Notes: a model not told the origin generated them from the letters alone. Counted from the stretch's first letter, positions 25,383-34,041 are shown. The stretch: 64,000 nucleotides of DNA from Burkholderia aenigmatica (GCF_902499175.1 NZ_CABVQC010000010.1:91474-155473); one strand, 5' to 3'. Made by a program: numbers and translations.

Positions 25383-25449
25383 TGCGTGTCTCCTGATTGT
25401 GTGCCGGACGCCCCGCGCGTTCATGCGTTCGTGCGCGGGGCGGGCTGCG

Positions 25450-26250
25450 TTATTGCGTCACCGGCTTGGTCGTGTCCGCGCCGAACCACTGCATCGAGAT
25501 CTTCTTCAGCGTGCCGTCCTGCTGCAGCGACGCCACGGCGTCGTCGATCGCCTTCGCGAATTTCGGATTGCCCTTGCGGAACGGAATGCCCATCCGGTCT
25601 TCGCCGCCCGCGAGCACGGAGCCCGGGCGCAGCGGCAGGTGCGAGTTCTTGATCAGGTAGCTGAGCATCAGGCGATCGTTGACCGCCGCGTCGATCCGCC
25701 CGGCCGCCAGGTCACGCAGGTTTTCCGGCGTACCGGGGTAGACCTGCAGGTCGATCGCGGGCACGGTCTTGACCAGATCGACATAGTTGCTGCCCATCGT
25801 CACGCCGACCTTCTTGCCCTTCAGTTCGTCGAGCGACTTGAATGCGCGCGCATCGTTTTGCCGTTGCAGCAGCTGCGCGGACGAATACACGTACGGCGCG
25901 CTGAAATCGAGCGCCTGCTGGCGCGACGGGGTGATCGCGACCTGGTTGACGATCACGTCGAACTTGCCGGCCTGCAGGCCGGCGAGAATCCCGCTCCATT
26001 CGGTCGTCACGAACTGCGGCTTCACGCCGAGGCGAGCGGCAACCGCCTTCGCGACGTCGACGTCGAAGCCTTCGAGCTGGCCGTCGGCATTGCGATAGTC
26101 GAACGGCGGATAGGTGCCTTCCAGCGCGATCTTCAGCACACCGGCCTGCTTGACGGTGTCGAGCAGGTCAGCCGCATGCGATGTCGCGGTCGCGATGCAG
26201 AGGAGGGCGGCCGCGATGCCTTGCTTGAACGTCGGGGTGAAGTGCTTCAT
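25450..26250 (-). CDS. Periplasmic amino-acid (probably cystine) binding protein
   Basis: 266 residues. Signal peptide MKHFTPTFKQGIAAALLCIATATSHA (shown as positions 1-26). The mature SBP_bac_3 fold has GTYPPFDYRNADGQLEGFDV, DFSAPYVYSSAQ and VGVTMGSNYVDLVK, which together recall FliY/TcyA cystine-binding proteins. First gene of a four-gene unit with permease, ATPase and metC. Substrate specificity is inferred from the metC linkage rather than from the sequence alone. Confidence 0.9.
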   Translation of the reverse strand: MKHFTPTFKQGIAAALLCIATATSHAADLLDTVKQAGVLKIALEGTYPPFDYRNADGQLEGFDVDVAKAVAARLGVKPQFVTTEWSGILAGLQAGKFDVIVNQVAITPSRQQALDFSAPYVYSSAQLLQRQNDARAFKSLDELKGKKVGVTMGSNYVDLVKTVPAIDLQVYPGTPENLRDLAAGRIDAAVNDRLMLSYLIKNSHLPLRPGSVLAGGEDRMGIPFRKGNPKFAKAIDDAVASLQQDGTLKKISMQWFGADTTKPVTQ

Positions 26251-26382
26251 GGTTGTCTCCGGGGTTGTTGTCGAAAATTCAGGGTGTGCGACGCCGCGGC
26301 GACGGGCGGCGTCGCCGTGAGCGGGAAGTCGATGAAGCGTGAGGCGGCGGGCGTGGCTGTCCGCCGTGCGCGATGCCGTGCG

Positions 26383-26499
26383 TTACGGCATGCGCTCGTG
26401 GGCGATGAAGGACGGGTGCGCGTACGGATGGATGACGCAGGCGCGTGAGCAGCGGCGAAGGCCGGCGTGCGCGGCGAAGCGTTCAAGCGTGCGATTCAT
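26383..26499 (-). CDS. Possible 38-aa leader peptide upstream of the cystine operon
   Basis: ATG-started frame MNRTLERFAAHAGLRRC... ending ...ERMP, with two cysteines spaced CSRAC and 133 bp before the binding-protein gene. No strong ribosome site. Short ORFs with Cys codons before sulfur genes are known attenuator designs, so it is recorded as a candidate only. Confidence 0.3.
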   Translation of the reverse strand: MNRTLERFAAHAGLRRCSRACVIHPYAHPSFIAHERMP

Positions 26500-26531
26500 G
26501 ATTGCCCGTGCAGCATTGCGAGTGTGGTGGA

Positions 26532-26558
26532 CCGGATGCATCGTCGATGCGTATCCGG
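26532..26558 (-). promoter_or_regulatory. Hairpin in the cystine-operon leader
   Basis: CCGGAT-GCATC-GTC-GATGC-GT-ATCCGG forms an 11-bp stem with a 2-nt bulge, upstream of the candidate leader peptide. AT-rich DNA at 26585-26640 beyond it probably holds the promoter, but I could not place -35/-10 boxes with confidence. Apart from these elements I see nothing coding in 26251-26779. Confidence 0.45.
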
Positions 26559-26779
26559 CGACAGGAATGCGGTGCGACTGAGGGCAATCTTAGTTTTGTC
26601 AAAAGGGAATGTGTTTCCAAAGATGCGTGCACTTTTCACGCGACGTGGAATGTTTTTCTCTGCGCGCGAAAGGTGGCGCATGCGATCTGCTGCGGTTGCG
26701 CACGATGAGAGGGATCAGGTGCTACGGTGCGGGCGGACGGTTGCTCCAGGCCGCGATCCGGCCGGACGTCGCAAAGCAA

Positions 26780-26816
26780 AACGGCCAGGCTGCCGTGAGT
26801 GGCAAGCCTGGCCGTT
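26780..26816 (-). terminator. Intrinsic terminator of lysA
   Basis: AACGGCCAGGCT and its complement (26780-26791, 26805-26816) form a 12-bp stem with a 13-nt loop. On the minus strand it is followed by TTTTGCTTTGC. It lies 25 bp after the lysA stop codon. Confidence 0.85.
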
Positions 26817-26840
26817 GGCCTTCGTGACGCGGGGTGCGCG

Positions 26841-28079
26841 TTACTCGAACGTTTCGAGCGCGAGCAGTTCGTCGATCGTCTGCCGGCGGCGGATCAGCCG
26901 CGGCGTGCCGCGATCGACGAGCACTTCCGGCGCGAGCGGCCGGCTGTTGTAGTTCGAGGACATCGACGCGCCGTACGCGCCCGCGTCGTGCAGGAACAGC
27001 AGGTCGCCGATCTGCGGCTGCGCCAGCTTGCGGTGCGTGACCACACCGCCCGCGTCCTGCGTGAACACGTCGCCCGATTCGCACAGCGGACCCGCGATCG
27101 CGAGATCGACGAGCGGCCGGCCGGCCGGCAGCGCGCCATCGTGCGTGTGCACCGACACCGCGTGGTAGCTGCCGTACATCGACGGGCGCATCAGGTCGTT
27201 GAAGCCCGCGTCGATCAGCACGAAGTCGTGCTTCGGCCGGCGGTTGACGGCCTGCACTTCGGTGACGAGCGTGCCGGCCTCGGCGACGAGGAAGCGGCCC
27301 GGTTCGATCTCGATGCGCACCGGGTGGCCGAGATGCCGTTCGATCCGCTTGCGCGCGGCGTCCCACTGGCTGAAGTAGTGGCCGACGTCGACACGCGGCT
27401 CGCCGTCGCGATACGGGATCGACAGGCCACCGCCGGCCGAGATCGCGTCGATGTCATGGCCGAGCGACGAGACGAGATCGACCATCGCATCGCACACCTG
27501 CGACAGGTGGCCGTAGTCGACGCCCGAGCCGATGTGCATGTGGATGCCGACGAGCTTCAGCCCGTACTGGCGCACGATCTCGATCGCGCGCGGTACGTCG
27601 TCGATCCAGATGCCGTGCTTGCTTTGCGGGCCGCCGGTATTGGTCTTGTTGCTGTGGCCGTGGCCGAAACCGGGGTTGACGCGCAGCCACACGCGGTGGC
27701 CGGGCGCGTGCTCGCCGATACGCGCGAGCATGTCGAGCGAACCGGCGTTCACGGTCACGCCGTGCTTCAGCACGGCCGCGAGCGTCGGGCGGTCGATCAG
27801 GTCGGCCGTGAACACGACGCCTTCCGGCTCGCCGGCGGGGCTGAACCCGGCCGCGAGGCTGCGCTCGATCTCGCCGAGCGATACGGCGTCGACGCACGCG
27901 CCTTCTTCGCGCATCAGCTTCAGGATATGGACGTTCGAGTTCGCCTTCTGCGCATAGCGGATCACGTCGAACTGACGCAGTTGGGCGATGCGGTCGCGGA
28001 TGACGTCGGCGTCGTACACCCACAGCGGGGTGCCGTATTGCTGCGCGAGCGTCGCGAGCTGGCGGGAATCGAGAGACAT
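26841..28079 (-). CDS. lysA: Diaminopimelate decarboxylase
   Basis: 412 residues, a fold-type III PLP enzyme. Lys45 in RYAQKANSN binds PLP. Other landmarks are HMHIGSGVDYG, SAGGGLSIPY, EPGRFLVAEAG and GPLCESGDVF (active-site Cys-Glu from the partner subunit) and YNSRPLAPEVLV. It makes L-lysine from meso-diaminopimelate. Divergent from a LysR gene, the same layout as lysA/lysR in enterobacteria. Confidence 0.95.
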   Translation of the reverse strand: MSLDSRQLATLAQQYGTPLWVYDADVIRDRIAQLRQFDVIRYAQKANSNVHILKLMREEGACVDAVSLGEIERSLAAGFSPAGEPEGVVFTADLIDRPTLAAVLKHGVTVNAGSLDMLARIGEHAPGHRVWLRVNPGFGHGHSNKTNTGGPQSKHGIWIDDVPRAIEIVRQYGLKLVGIHMHIGSGVDYGHLSQVCDAMVDLVSSLGHDIDAISAGGGLSIPYRDGEPRVDVGHYFSQWDAARKRIERHLGHPVRIEIEPGRFLVAEAGTLVTEVQAVNRRPKHDFVLIDAGFNDLMRPSMYGSYHAVSVHTHDGALPAGRPLVDLAIAGPLCESGDVFTQDAGGVVTHRKLAQPQIGDLLFLHDAGAYGASMSSNYNSRPLAPEVLVDRGTPRLIRRRQTIDELLALETFE

Positions 28080-28169
28080 GGCGGATCAATCGGGTCGAAT
28101 GAATGGATAGCGTGAATGATGCGCCCGATCAGCTATACAGTAAAATGCCTGTTTATCGAGATTCGATTC

Positions 28170-28180
28170 ATATCTGATAT
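28170..28180. promoter_or_regulatory. Palindrome in the lysA/LysR intergenic region
   Basis: ATATC-T-GATAT lies eight bases before the regulator's start codon. Upstream, ATACAG at about 28136 and CTGTTTAT at about 28149 form a looser inverted pair. Such AT-rich dyads are typical LysR-type (T-N11-A) sites; binding is inferred. Confidence 0.4.
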
Positions 28181-28188
28181 AGAAGATC

Positions 28189-29103
28189 ATGCTCACGCAC
28201 CGCCATATCGAGGTCTTCCGCGCGCTGATGGTCACCGGCAGCACGACGCGCGCCGCGGAGATGCTCTATACGTCGCAACCGACGATCAGCCGCGAGCTTG
28301 CGCGCATGGAGCAGGTCGTCGGCTTCGCGCTGTTCGAGCGTGCGCACGGCCGGCTGCGGCCGACGATGGCCGCGCTCACGCTGTTCGACGACGTGCGGCT
28401 TGCGTATGTGGGGCTTGAACGCGTCGCGGCGACGGCCGCGCGGTTGCGTGAATTTCGTGACGGTCAGTTGTCGGTGATCGCGCTGCCGGCGTTCTCGCAC
28501 GCGATCCTGCCTGGCGCGTGCCGGCGTTTTCACGAGGCCCACGCGGGCGTCAGCGTGTCGGTGGCGACGCAGGAATCGCCGGTGCTCGAAGAATGGCTGA
28601 CCGCGCAGCGTTACGACCTCGGGCTGACCGAGCATGACGTCGCGCCGGCCGGCACCGTGCTCACGCCGCTGCTTGAAGTCGACGAAGTGTGTGTGTTGCC
28701 CGACGGCCATCCGCTGCTCGCGCAGGATGCGATCGATCTGCTGGATCTCGCCGATCGCCCGTTCGTGAGCCTGTCGCTGAACGATCCGTACCGCATCCTG
28801 ATCGACGAGGCGTTCGCGCAGCTCGGCGTCGCGCCGCGCTCGGTGGTCGAAACGCCGTCGGCGGTGTCGGTGTGCGCGTTCGTGCGGCAGGGGCTCGGTG
28901 CCGCGATCGTCAATCCGTTGACCGCGCTCGATTTCGTCGGGCGCGACCTGCACGTGCGGCCGCTCACGCGATCGTTTCCGTACCGGGTCAGCGTGATCGT
29001 GCCCGAGCACCGCCCCAAGAGCCTGCTCGTCGATGCGTTTGCCGATGCGCTGCGCGGCGAAGCGAAGGCGATCCGCCGCCGATTGGCAACGCTGCTCGGC
29101 TGA
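28189..29103 (+). CDS. LysR-family regulator, probable lysA activator
   Basis: 304 residues. N-terminal winged helix HIEVFRALMVTGSTTRAAE...QPTISRELARME, then the effector domain. The unusually direct divergence from lysA and the resemblance of the N-terminus (LTHRHIEVFRALM) to E. coli LysR support a role as the diaminopimelate-responsive activator of lysA. I leave the symbol blank because LysR paralogues are numerous. Confidence 0.88.
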   Translation: MLTHRHIEVFRALMVTGSTTRAAEMLYTSQPTISRELARMEQVVGFALFERAHGRLRPTMAALTLFDDVRLAYVGLERVAATAARLREFRDGQLSVIALPAFSHAILPGACRRFHEAHAGVSVSVATQESPVLEEWLTAQRYDLGLTEHDVAPAGTVLTPLLEVDEVCVLPDGHPLLAQDAIDLLDLADRPFVSLSLNDPYRILIDEAFAQLGVAPRSVVETPSAVSVCAFVRQGLGAAIVNPLTALDFVGRDLHVRPLTRSFPYRVSVIVPEHRPKSLLVDAFADALRGEAKAIRRRLATLLG

Positions 29104-29158
29104 CGCGGCCGTATGATGGGCGTTTCGCCGCCATCGTCGCCTCTTTCCGGAACCCTTC

Positions 29159-29758
29159 ATGACCGACGCTTCCGCTTCCGTCGAACCACCGATCCTCACC
29201 GGCGAACGCGTCGAACTGAGGCCGCTCGATCCATCCGACCGGCAGGCGCTGCTGGACGCGGCTGCCGATGGACAGTTGTGGAACCTGAAGGTCACGGTCG
29301 TGCCGGGCCCGGAGACGATCGACGCGTATATCGCGACCGCATTGCAGGGCCGCGCCACCGGCACCGTGATGCCGTTTGCGATCGTCGATCGCGCATCGGG
29401 CCGCGTGATCGGCAGCACGCGCTTCTGGAAGATCGATCGCAAGAACCGCAAGCTCGAGATCGGCCATACGTGGCTGAGCGAATCGGCGCAGCGCACGCGT
29501 GCGAATACCGAAGCGAAATGGTTGCTGCTGGGCTATGCGTTCGACGTGCTGCAATGTGTGCGCGTGCAGTTCACGACCGACGAGCTGAACGAGAAATCGC
29601 GCGCGGCGATCCTGCGGCTCGGTGCGAAGCAGGAAGGCATCGTGCGGCATGAACGGATCATGCCGGATGGCCGCAAGCGCAATTCGGTGCGCTTCAGCAT
29701 CATCGACGACGAATGGCCGGAAGTGCGTGCGCGGCTGTTGGCGAAGCTCGCGACGTAA
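29159..29758 (+). CDS. RimJ/RimL-type GNAT acetyltransferase
   Basis: 199 residues. Acetyltransf_3 pattern: ILTGERVELRPLDPSDRQALLDAA, then RVIGSTRFWKID, LEIGHTWLSESAQRTRANTE and FTTDELNEKSRAAILRLGA near the C-terminus. Members acetylate ribosomal-protein or peptide N-termini, or other amines. Starts 55 bp after the LysR gene on the same strand; an operon link is uncertain. Confidence 0.9.
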   Translation: MTDASASVEPPILTGERVELRPLDPSDRQALLDAAADGQLWNLKVTVVPGPETIDAYIATALQGRATGTVMPFAIVDRASGRVIGSTRFWKIDRKNRKLEIGHTWLSESAQRTRANTEAKWLLLGYAFDVLQCVRVQFTTDELNEKSRAAILRLGAKQEGIVRHERIMPDGRKRNSVRFSIIDDEWPEVRARLLAKLAT

Positions 29759-29864
29759 CGCGTGAAGCGTGACGTCGGACGTGCGTCGCGCCGCCGGAAG
29801 GGGAGCGGCGACGCGACGGCAGGGGAAGCAGCGCGCCGCACATGATGCGCGGCGCTGCGGCGCG

Positions 29865-30434
29865 TTACTGCGCCGAGGCGAGGTGGTGGCGTTCCGCGAG
29901 CTTCTGCGCGTCGGCGTAGTGCTTCTGCAGGATCGGCAGCGACTGGCGGGCGACTTCCTTCAGCTTCGTGTCGCGGCCCGACGCGATTTCGGCCTGGAAT
30001 GCCGAGATGGCCTTCTGCTGGCCGGCAAGCGCGACCTGCTCGATGTACGCCTTGTCGAACTCGGCGCCGCGCAGGCTCTTGATGCTGTTCAGCACCGACG
30101 TGTCGGGGTCGTTGGCCGGCACGTCGACGCCGCGCGGGCTGGCTGCGCGCATCGCCTGGATGATCTTTTCATCGTCGGTCGATACGCGTTGCGCGAACGC
30201 CTTGACCTGGCTGTCCGACGTGCGCGAATCGGCGATACGCGCCGCGTCGTGCTGCGTCGACACGGTCTTCGTGCCGTCCGTGATGAAGGCCTGGTCGGCT
30301 TCGTGGATGCGCGTCGCGGCGGCGGCCGGTGCGTTCGGTGCCGGTTGTGCGGTTTGTGCAGTCGCCGTCACGGCGACGAGAAGCAGGCCAGCGGCAGACA
30401 AAGCAAGGCGCGAGACTTGGGGAAAGCGGTTCAT
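29865..30434 (-). CDS. DUF4142 secreted protein
   Basis: 189 residues. Signal peptide with cleavage after VTATAQ. The mature helical DUF4142 domain (ferritin-like four-helix type) shows EADQAFITDGTKT, IADSRTSDSQVKAFAQRV and EFDKAYIEQVALAGQQKAI. Family members are periplasmic and stress-linked in many proteobacteria; the mechanism is unknown. AGGAGG precedes the ATG (tcatgggacctccttt on the plus strand). Confidence 0.9.
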   Translation of the reverse strand: MNRFPQVSRLALSAAGLLLVAVTATAQTAQPAPNAPAAAATRIHEADQAFITDGTKTVSTQHDAARIADSRTSDSQVKAFAQRVSTDDEKIIQAMRAASPRGVDVPANDPDTSVLNSIKSLRGAEFDKAYIEQVALAGQQKAISAFQAEIASGRDTKLKEVARQSLPILQKHYADAQKLAERHHLASAQ

Positions 30435-30468
30435 GGGACCTCCTTTCGATCGGGGCTCTGGTTGAAAA

Positions 30469-30486
30469 ACGGATCACGTGATCCGT
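30469..30486. promoter_or_regulatory. 18-bp perfect palindrome upstream of the DUF4142 gene
   Basis: ACGGATCACGTGATCCGT is self-complementary over all 18 bases, 35 bp before the DUF4142 start. A dimeric regulator site is the likely meaning. Confidence 0.5.
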
Positions 30487-30656
30487 CGCTGTGCGAGAGA
30501 CCGGGCGCGCCCGGGCCGGATTCGACCGCCGCTCTGCCGCGGCGCCGGTCGACGTGTTTCCCGACCCGACCGATTCTAGGAGAGCGATCCGGTAGCAGGT
30601 GCAACCGCGCTGTGGTTTGTGTAACGGTTGGTAAGACGAATCGATGAGCACGCGCG

Positions 30657-30681
30657 CCGACAGGTATTGCGTACCTGTCGG
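30657..30681. promoter_or_regulatory. 10-bp-arm inverted repeat upstream of DUF4142
   Basis: CCGACAGGTA-TTGCG-TACCTGTCGG. It lies in the 394-bp gap between DUF4142 and the phosphatase gene. It could be an operator or, on the minus strand, a hairpin after the phosphatase-opposed region; there is no U tract. The rest of 30487-30828 shows no gene that I can support. Confidence 0.45.
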
Positions 30682-30828
30682 GTGTGCGATGGTGGCAATT
30701 TTTGCGTGCAGGCGACGTGCGAAAGGCACGTGCGTGTCATCGGCTTTTCATCATCGTGCTGCCGTGTCATGCGAGGTCGCTTGCATCGAGCGATGGGTCG
30801 AAGCGGATGCGCGCCGCGCTCGAATGCG

Positions 30829-31452
30829 TCACACGCGATCGAGCAATGCGTCGAGACGCGGCAGCAACGGTGTCGCGCAATGCGCCTGCAACGCGTCCGG
30901 CGCGGTGTAGCCCCACGCGACGCCCTGGAATGCAATGCGTGCGCGTCGTGCCGCGTCGGCGTCGCGGATTTCATCGCCGACATACAGCACTTCATCGTTG
31001 CGCACGCCGGCCTCGTGAACGAGTGCGCGCAGGCGACGTGCCTTGCCGAACAGCGGAATGCCGCACGCGAAATGCTCGACACGGCTGCTGGCGTGCGGGC
31101 CGAGCCGGTCGCGTACGATCGCCTCGGTATTCGACGTGGCGATCGCGATGCGGATGCCGCGCGCGGCGAGCGCGTCGAACGTTTCGTCGACGCCAGGGAA
31201 CAGCGTCACTTGTGCGACGCGCGGCTGCATCAGGCGACGCATGTCGATCGTCACGCGCGGTACTTTCCACATCGGCACCTCGAGTGCACGGATGATGTCG
31301 CGGGCCGACATGCCGCGCAGCGCCGGGCGCAGCTCGGGCGTGGCGTCGCGAAAGCCGTGCAGGCGCGACGCTTCCGACAGCGCCGCAAGAAAGCTGTCGA
31401 GCGAATCGGCGAGCGTGCCGTCGAAGTCGAATGCGATGATACGGTAGGGCAT
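30829..31452 (-). CDS. HAD-superfamily phosphatase
   Basis: 207 residues from MPYRIIAFDFDGTLADS (nucleophile and acid Asp of motif I: DFDGT). Motif II is IAIATSNTEA, motif III GKARRLRA, motif IV VLYVGDEIRDADAAR. The cap is small and helical (residues 17-80), as in phosphoglycolate-phosphatase-type HADs. The minus-strand frame continues upstream but without a start or conserved sequence. Substrate unknown. Confidence 0.92.
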   Translation of the reverse strand: MPYRIIAFDFDGTLADSLDSFLAALSEASRLHGFRDATPELRPALRGMSARDIIRALEVPMWKVPRVTIDMRRLMQPRVAQVTLFPGVDETFDALAARGIRIAIATSNTEAIVRDRLGPHASSRVEHFACGIPLFGKARRLRALVHEAGVRNDEVLYVGDEIRDADAARRARIAFQGVAWGYTAPDALQAHCATPLLPRLDALLDRV

Positions 31453-31756
31453 GAAGCGGCGTGGCAGGTTTATCGGGCAGGCGACATTGTCACCGAATCG
31501 AGTCCCGTCGTCCGCACGGTTGGTTGCGCCCGCCTCGACCTCGACCTCGAAATCGACCCGCGCACGCGCGGATCGTCTCGGCCCGGCTGCTGCCGTTGAA
31601 GCGTTGCAAGGCAGATCGGACGTTGCGGGCGCCGTGAGCCGGGCAAGTGGATGCCTGTTCGCTGGGTGGGAGCCGATAGGTGTCGCCGCTTGTCGCCCCT
31701 CGCGCCGCGCGGTATCGTCAACGTTTCGCCTGCCACCACACCAACCGGAGACCGAC
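31453..31756. other. Intergenic region between divergent phosphatase and GNAT genes
   Basis: 304 bp separate the two divergent start codons. It is GC-rich apart from short patches, contains a CGACCT/CGAAAT triplet-like run near 31535, and shows no clear promoter boxes, hairpin or coding frame that I can support. Confidence 0.6.
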
Positions 31757-32200
31757 GTGCCCGCTGCCACCCCTGCCACGCTGAGATTTTCCACCGACAA
31801 GCGCGAACTCGACATCGACGCGATCTTCGACTTCCTGCATCGCGACGCATACTGGTCGCAGGGCATTCCGCGCGACGTGGTCGAGCGTGCGATCGAAGGC
31901 TCGCTGTGCTTCGGCGCCTACGTGGGCGACCGGCTCGTCGGCTTTGCGCGGCTCGTCACCGATCACGCGACGTTCGCGTACCTGTGCGACGTGTTCGTGC
32001 TGCCGGCCGAGCGCGGCAACGGCTACGGCCGCGCGCTGATCGATCACGTGTTCGCGCAGGAGATGGTGCAGGGCCTGCGCCGCATCATGCTCGTGACGTC
32101 CGATGCGCACGAGCTGTACCGGCCGGTCGGCTTCGGGCCGTCGGCGAATCCCGAGCGGGTGATGGAGATCCGTCGCGCGGACATCTACGCGAAACGCTGA
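31757..32200 (+). CDS. GNAT-family acetyltransferase
   Basis: 147 residues from a GTG after GGAG; upstream in-frame sequence is not conserved in character. DAIFDFLHRDAYWSQGIP, YLCDVFVLPAERGNGYGRALI (acetyl-CoA site) and LYRPVGFGPSANPERVMEI place it in the small GNAT group. Substrate unknown. Confidence 0.88.
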   Translation: MPAATPATLRFSTDKRELDIDAIFDFLHRDAYWSQGIPRDVVERAIEGSLCFGAYVGDRLVGFARLVTDHATFAYLCDVFVLPAERGNGYGRALIDHVFAQEMVQGLRRIMLVTSDAHELYRPVGFGPSANPERVMEIRRADIYAKR

Positions 32201-32257
32201 CGCGCGGCGCAGCGCATACAATACGCGCTTTCCGTTTTTGCCGAAGAGAAGCCCATC

Positions 32258-32476
32258 ATGACCGAACAGGAAGCCGAACAGCTCGCGACGCATCGCCATT
32301 ACAAGGGCGGGCTGTATCGCTACATCGGCGTTGCCCGCCATTCCGAAACCGAGGAATCGGTGGTCGTGTACGAACATCTGTGGCCGCATGCGCGCGGGCT
32401 GTGGGTGCGGCCGGAAGCGATGTTCAACGGGAACCTCGAAGACGGCACGCCGCGTTTCCGCAAGCTGCGCGACTGA
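32258..32476 (+). CDS. DUF1653 family protein
   Basis: 72 residues. HYKGGLYRYIGVARHSETEE, VVYEHLWPHARGLWVRPEAMF and RFRKL are the family pattern (also called DUF1653, function unknown). Starts 57 bp after the GNAT gene. A small compact beta-fold protein. Confidence 0.9.
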   Translation: MTEQEAEQLATHRHYKGGLYRYIGVARHSETEESVVVYEHLWPHARGLWVRPEAMFNGNLEDGTPRFRKLRD

Positions 32477-32527
32477 TTGACGGCCGGCGGCGCGCGGCGC
32501 CGCCATGCCAGCCGGCTGCGTGACCGT

Positions 32528-33739
32528 CTACGCGCCGGCCAGCGCCTTCACCAGCTCCGGCGGGGCCTGCCCGACCGTGACTTCCGGCGTGCCGTGCCAC
32601 GCCGCGAGCTTCTTCACCGCTTTCGCGACATCCGCTGCGAGCCCCGTGCCGAACCGCACGCCCGGCTCGACATGCACGACCTTCAGTTCGAACGTCCCGA
32701 GCGTGCGATGCGCCTTCGCGTCGATGCGCCCGACCAGCCGGCCGCGATGCAGCACCGGCAGGCAGAAGTAGCCGTAACGCCGCTTGTGCCCGGGCGTATA
32801 GCATTCGATCGTGTAATCGAAACCGAATAGCGTCGACGCACGCCGCCGGTCCCAGACGACCGGGTCGAACGGCGACAGCAGCGTCGTGACTGTCGAGCGC
32901 AGCGTGTCGGCCTGCGCGGCCGGCAGCAACGCTTCGAGCGAGCGATGCACGTAGGCCGGCTCCTTCCAGTCGTCGATCGCCACCGGGATCAGGTCGCCCG
33001 CGTCCGCGAGCTGCTCGAGCTCCGCGCGGTACGAACGGCGCGGCAGTCGGTAGTAGTCGGCCACCCAGTCCGCGCGCACGACGCCGAGCGCGCGGCACGT
33101 GTAGTCGAGCAGCGCGGGCAGCACGGCGTGGCGGGGCGGCAGGTCGCGCGCATCGTCCCAGTCGGGCAGCACGCGCTCGCGCACGTCGTACACGCGCTGG
33201 AAATTGCGGCGTTCCGACACCATCAGGTCGCCCGTCGTGAACAGCACTTCCAGGTGCTGCTTCTCGGGCTTGCGATCCCACCAGCCGTTGCCTTTCACGC
33301 CATCCTCGCGGGCGAAATCGGCCGAGCGTACGGGGCCCCCGTCGCGAATCCGCGCGAGCAGCCGTTCGATGTCCGGACGATTTTGCTCATGCCACTCGGC
33401 TGCGTACTTCCAGCCCATCCCTGACGGATCGAGCATCTTGTAGCGCATCAGGCCGAACTGCTCGACCGGCAGGAAGCACGCTTCGTGCGACCAGTATTCG
33501 AACAGGCGTGCCTCGGCGAGATGTTCGTCGAGCCACTGCGGCGAGAAATCGCCGAGCCGGCTGAACAGCACGAGATACGGGCTGCGCGCGACGACGTGGA
33601 TGGTGTCGATCTGCAACTGCGCCATCCGGCGGATCGTGTCGAGCACGTCGGACTTGGTCGCCTTGCGGCGGGGCGGGGTCAGCAGGCCCTGCGCGGCGAG
33701 ATGCAGCGCGCGGGCGGCGGCGGGCGAGAGCGTAAGCAT
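32528..33739 (-). CDS. Winged-helix DNA glycosylase of the YcaQ/AlkX (HTH_42) family
   Basis: 403 residues. The HTH_42 family signature AQLQIDTIHVVARSPYLVLFSRLG (positions about 42-65) includes the QxD motif thought to act in base excision by YcaQ/AlkZ-type crosslink glycosylases. Further conserved pieces are WSHEACFLPVEQ, LSPFDPVVWDRRRASTLFGFDYTIECY and GYFCLPVLHRGRLVGRIDAKAHR. It would unhook alkylated bases or interstrand crosslinks. Stand-alone minus-strand gene. Confidence 0.9.
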   Translation of the reverse strand: MLTLSPAAARALHLAAQGLLTPPRRKATKSDVLDTIRRMAQLQIDTIHVVARSPYLVLFSRLGDFSPQWLDEHLAEARLFEYWSHEACFLPVEQFGLMRYKMLDPSGMGWKYAAEWHEQNRPDIERLLARIRDGGPVRSADFAREDGVKGNGWWDRKPEKQHLEVLFTTGDLMVSERRNFQRVYDVRERVLPDWDDARDLPPRHAVLPALLDYTCRALGVVRADWVADYYRLPRRSYRAELEQLADAGDLIPVAIDDWKEPAYVHRSLEALLPAAQADTLRSTVTTLLSPFDPVVWDRRRASTLFGFDYTIECYTPGHKRRYGYFCLPVLHRGRLVGRIDAKAHRTLGTFELKVVHVEPGVRFGTGLAADVAKAVKKLAAWHGTPEVTVGQAPPELVKALAGA

Positions 33740-33864
33740 CGGAAGGGCGGCCGGGAGTGATGGTCGGGAACCACTTTAGCGCGAAAGCGGCGCGCGCGTG
33801 CGACGTGCCGATGCGTCGTGTCTGACAATGGTTGACAGATGCGTTTCGCAAGTTTCCCTATAGT

Positions 33865-34041
33865 GCAGTTCATGGCGCGACGATAAAGACGCGCAACGAT
33901 TTTGCTTCCGACGCACATATGTCCATGGCACGCAGGAAGCGAATCCGGGATTCTCAACCCCCATCGGGAGACCCGGAGCCCTGAGCGGACATCCATGCGG
34001 CTGTGCACCGGCCCCGTGTGGATGTCCGCTGATTTTTTTTT
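33865..34041 (+). ncRNA. Orphan small-RNA candidate ending in a strong terminator
   Basis: A plus-strand transcript is suggested by a TATAGT -10-like box at 33859-33864 and a terminator at 33984-34041. Its 5' end (about 33870) is inferred. No plus-strand gene lies upstream before 32476 and no conserved reading frame spans it; both flanking genes are on the minus strand. TTGACA at 33832-33837 is 21 bp from the -10 box, too far to be a standard pair. I recognise no known RNA family. Confidence 0.45.
33984..34041 (+). terminator. Strong intrinsic terminator
   Basis: AGCGGACATCCA (33984-33995) pairs perfectly with 34019-34030. The 23-nt apical part can itself fold (GGC...GCC). It is followed by nine consecutive T at 34033-34041. 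The best terminator in the window. Confidence 0.9.

Noticed and set aside
29828..29862. GC-rich hairpin after the GNAT gene as terminator
   Set aside because: Stem GCGCCGC...GCGGCGC is short and lacks a U tract; too weak to call.
33832..33864. Standard sigma-70 promoter TTGACA/TATAGT
   Set aside because: The spacing is 21 bp, outside the usual 16-18, so the pair is not claimed as a promoter.
33865..34041. 6S RNA or other named RNA
   Set aside because: No conserved long-hairpin pattern or neighbour gene typical of 6S could be recognised.
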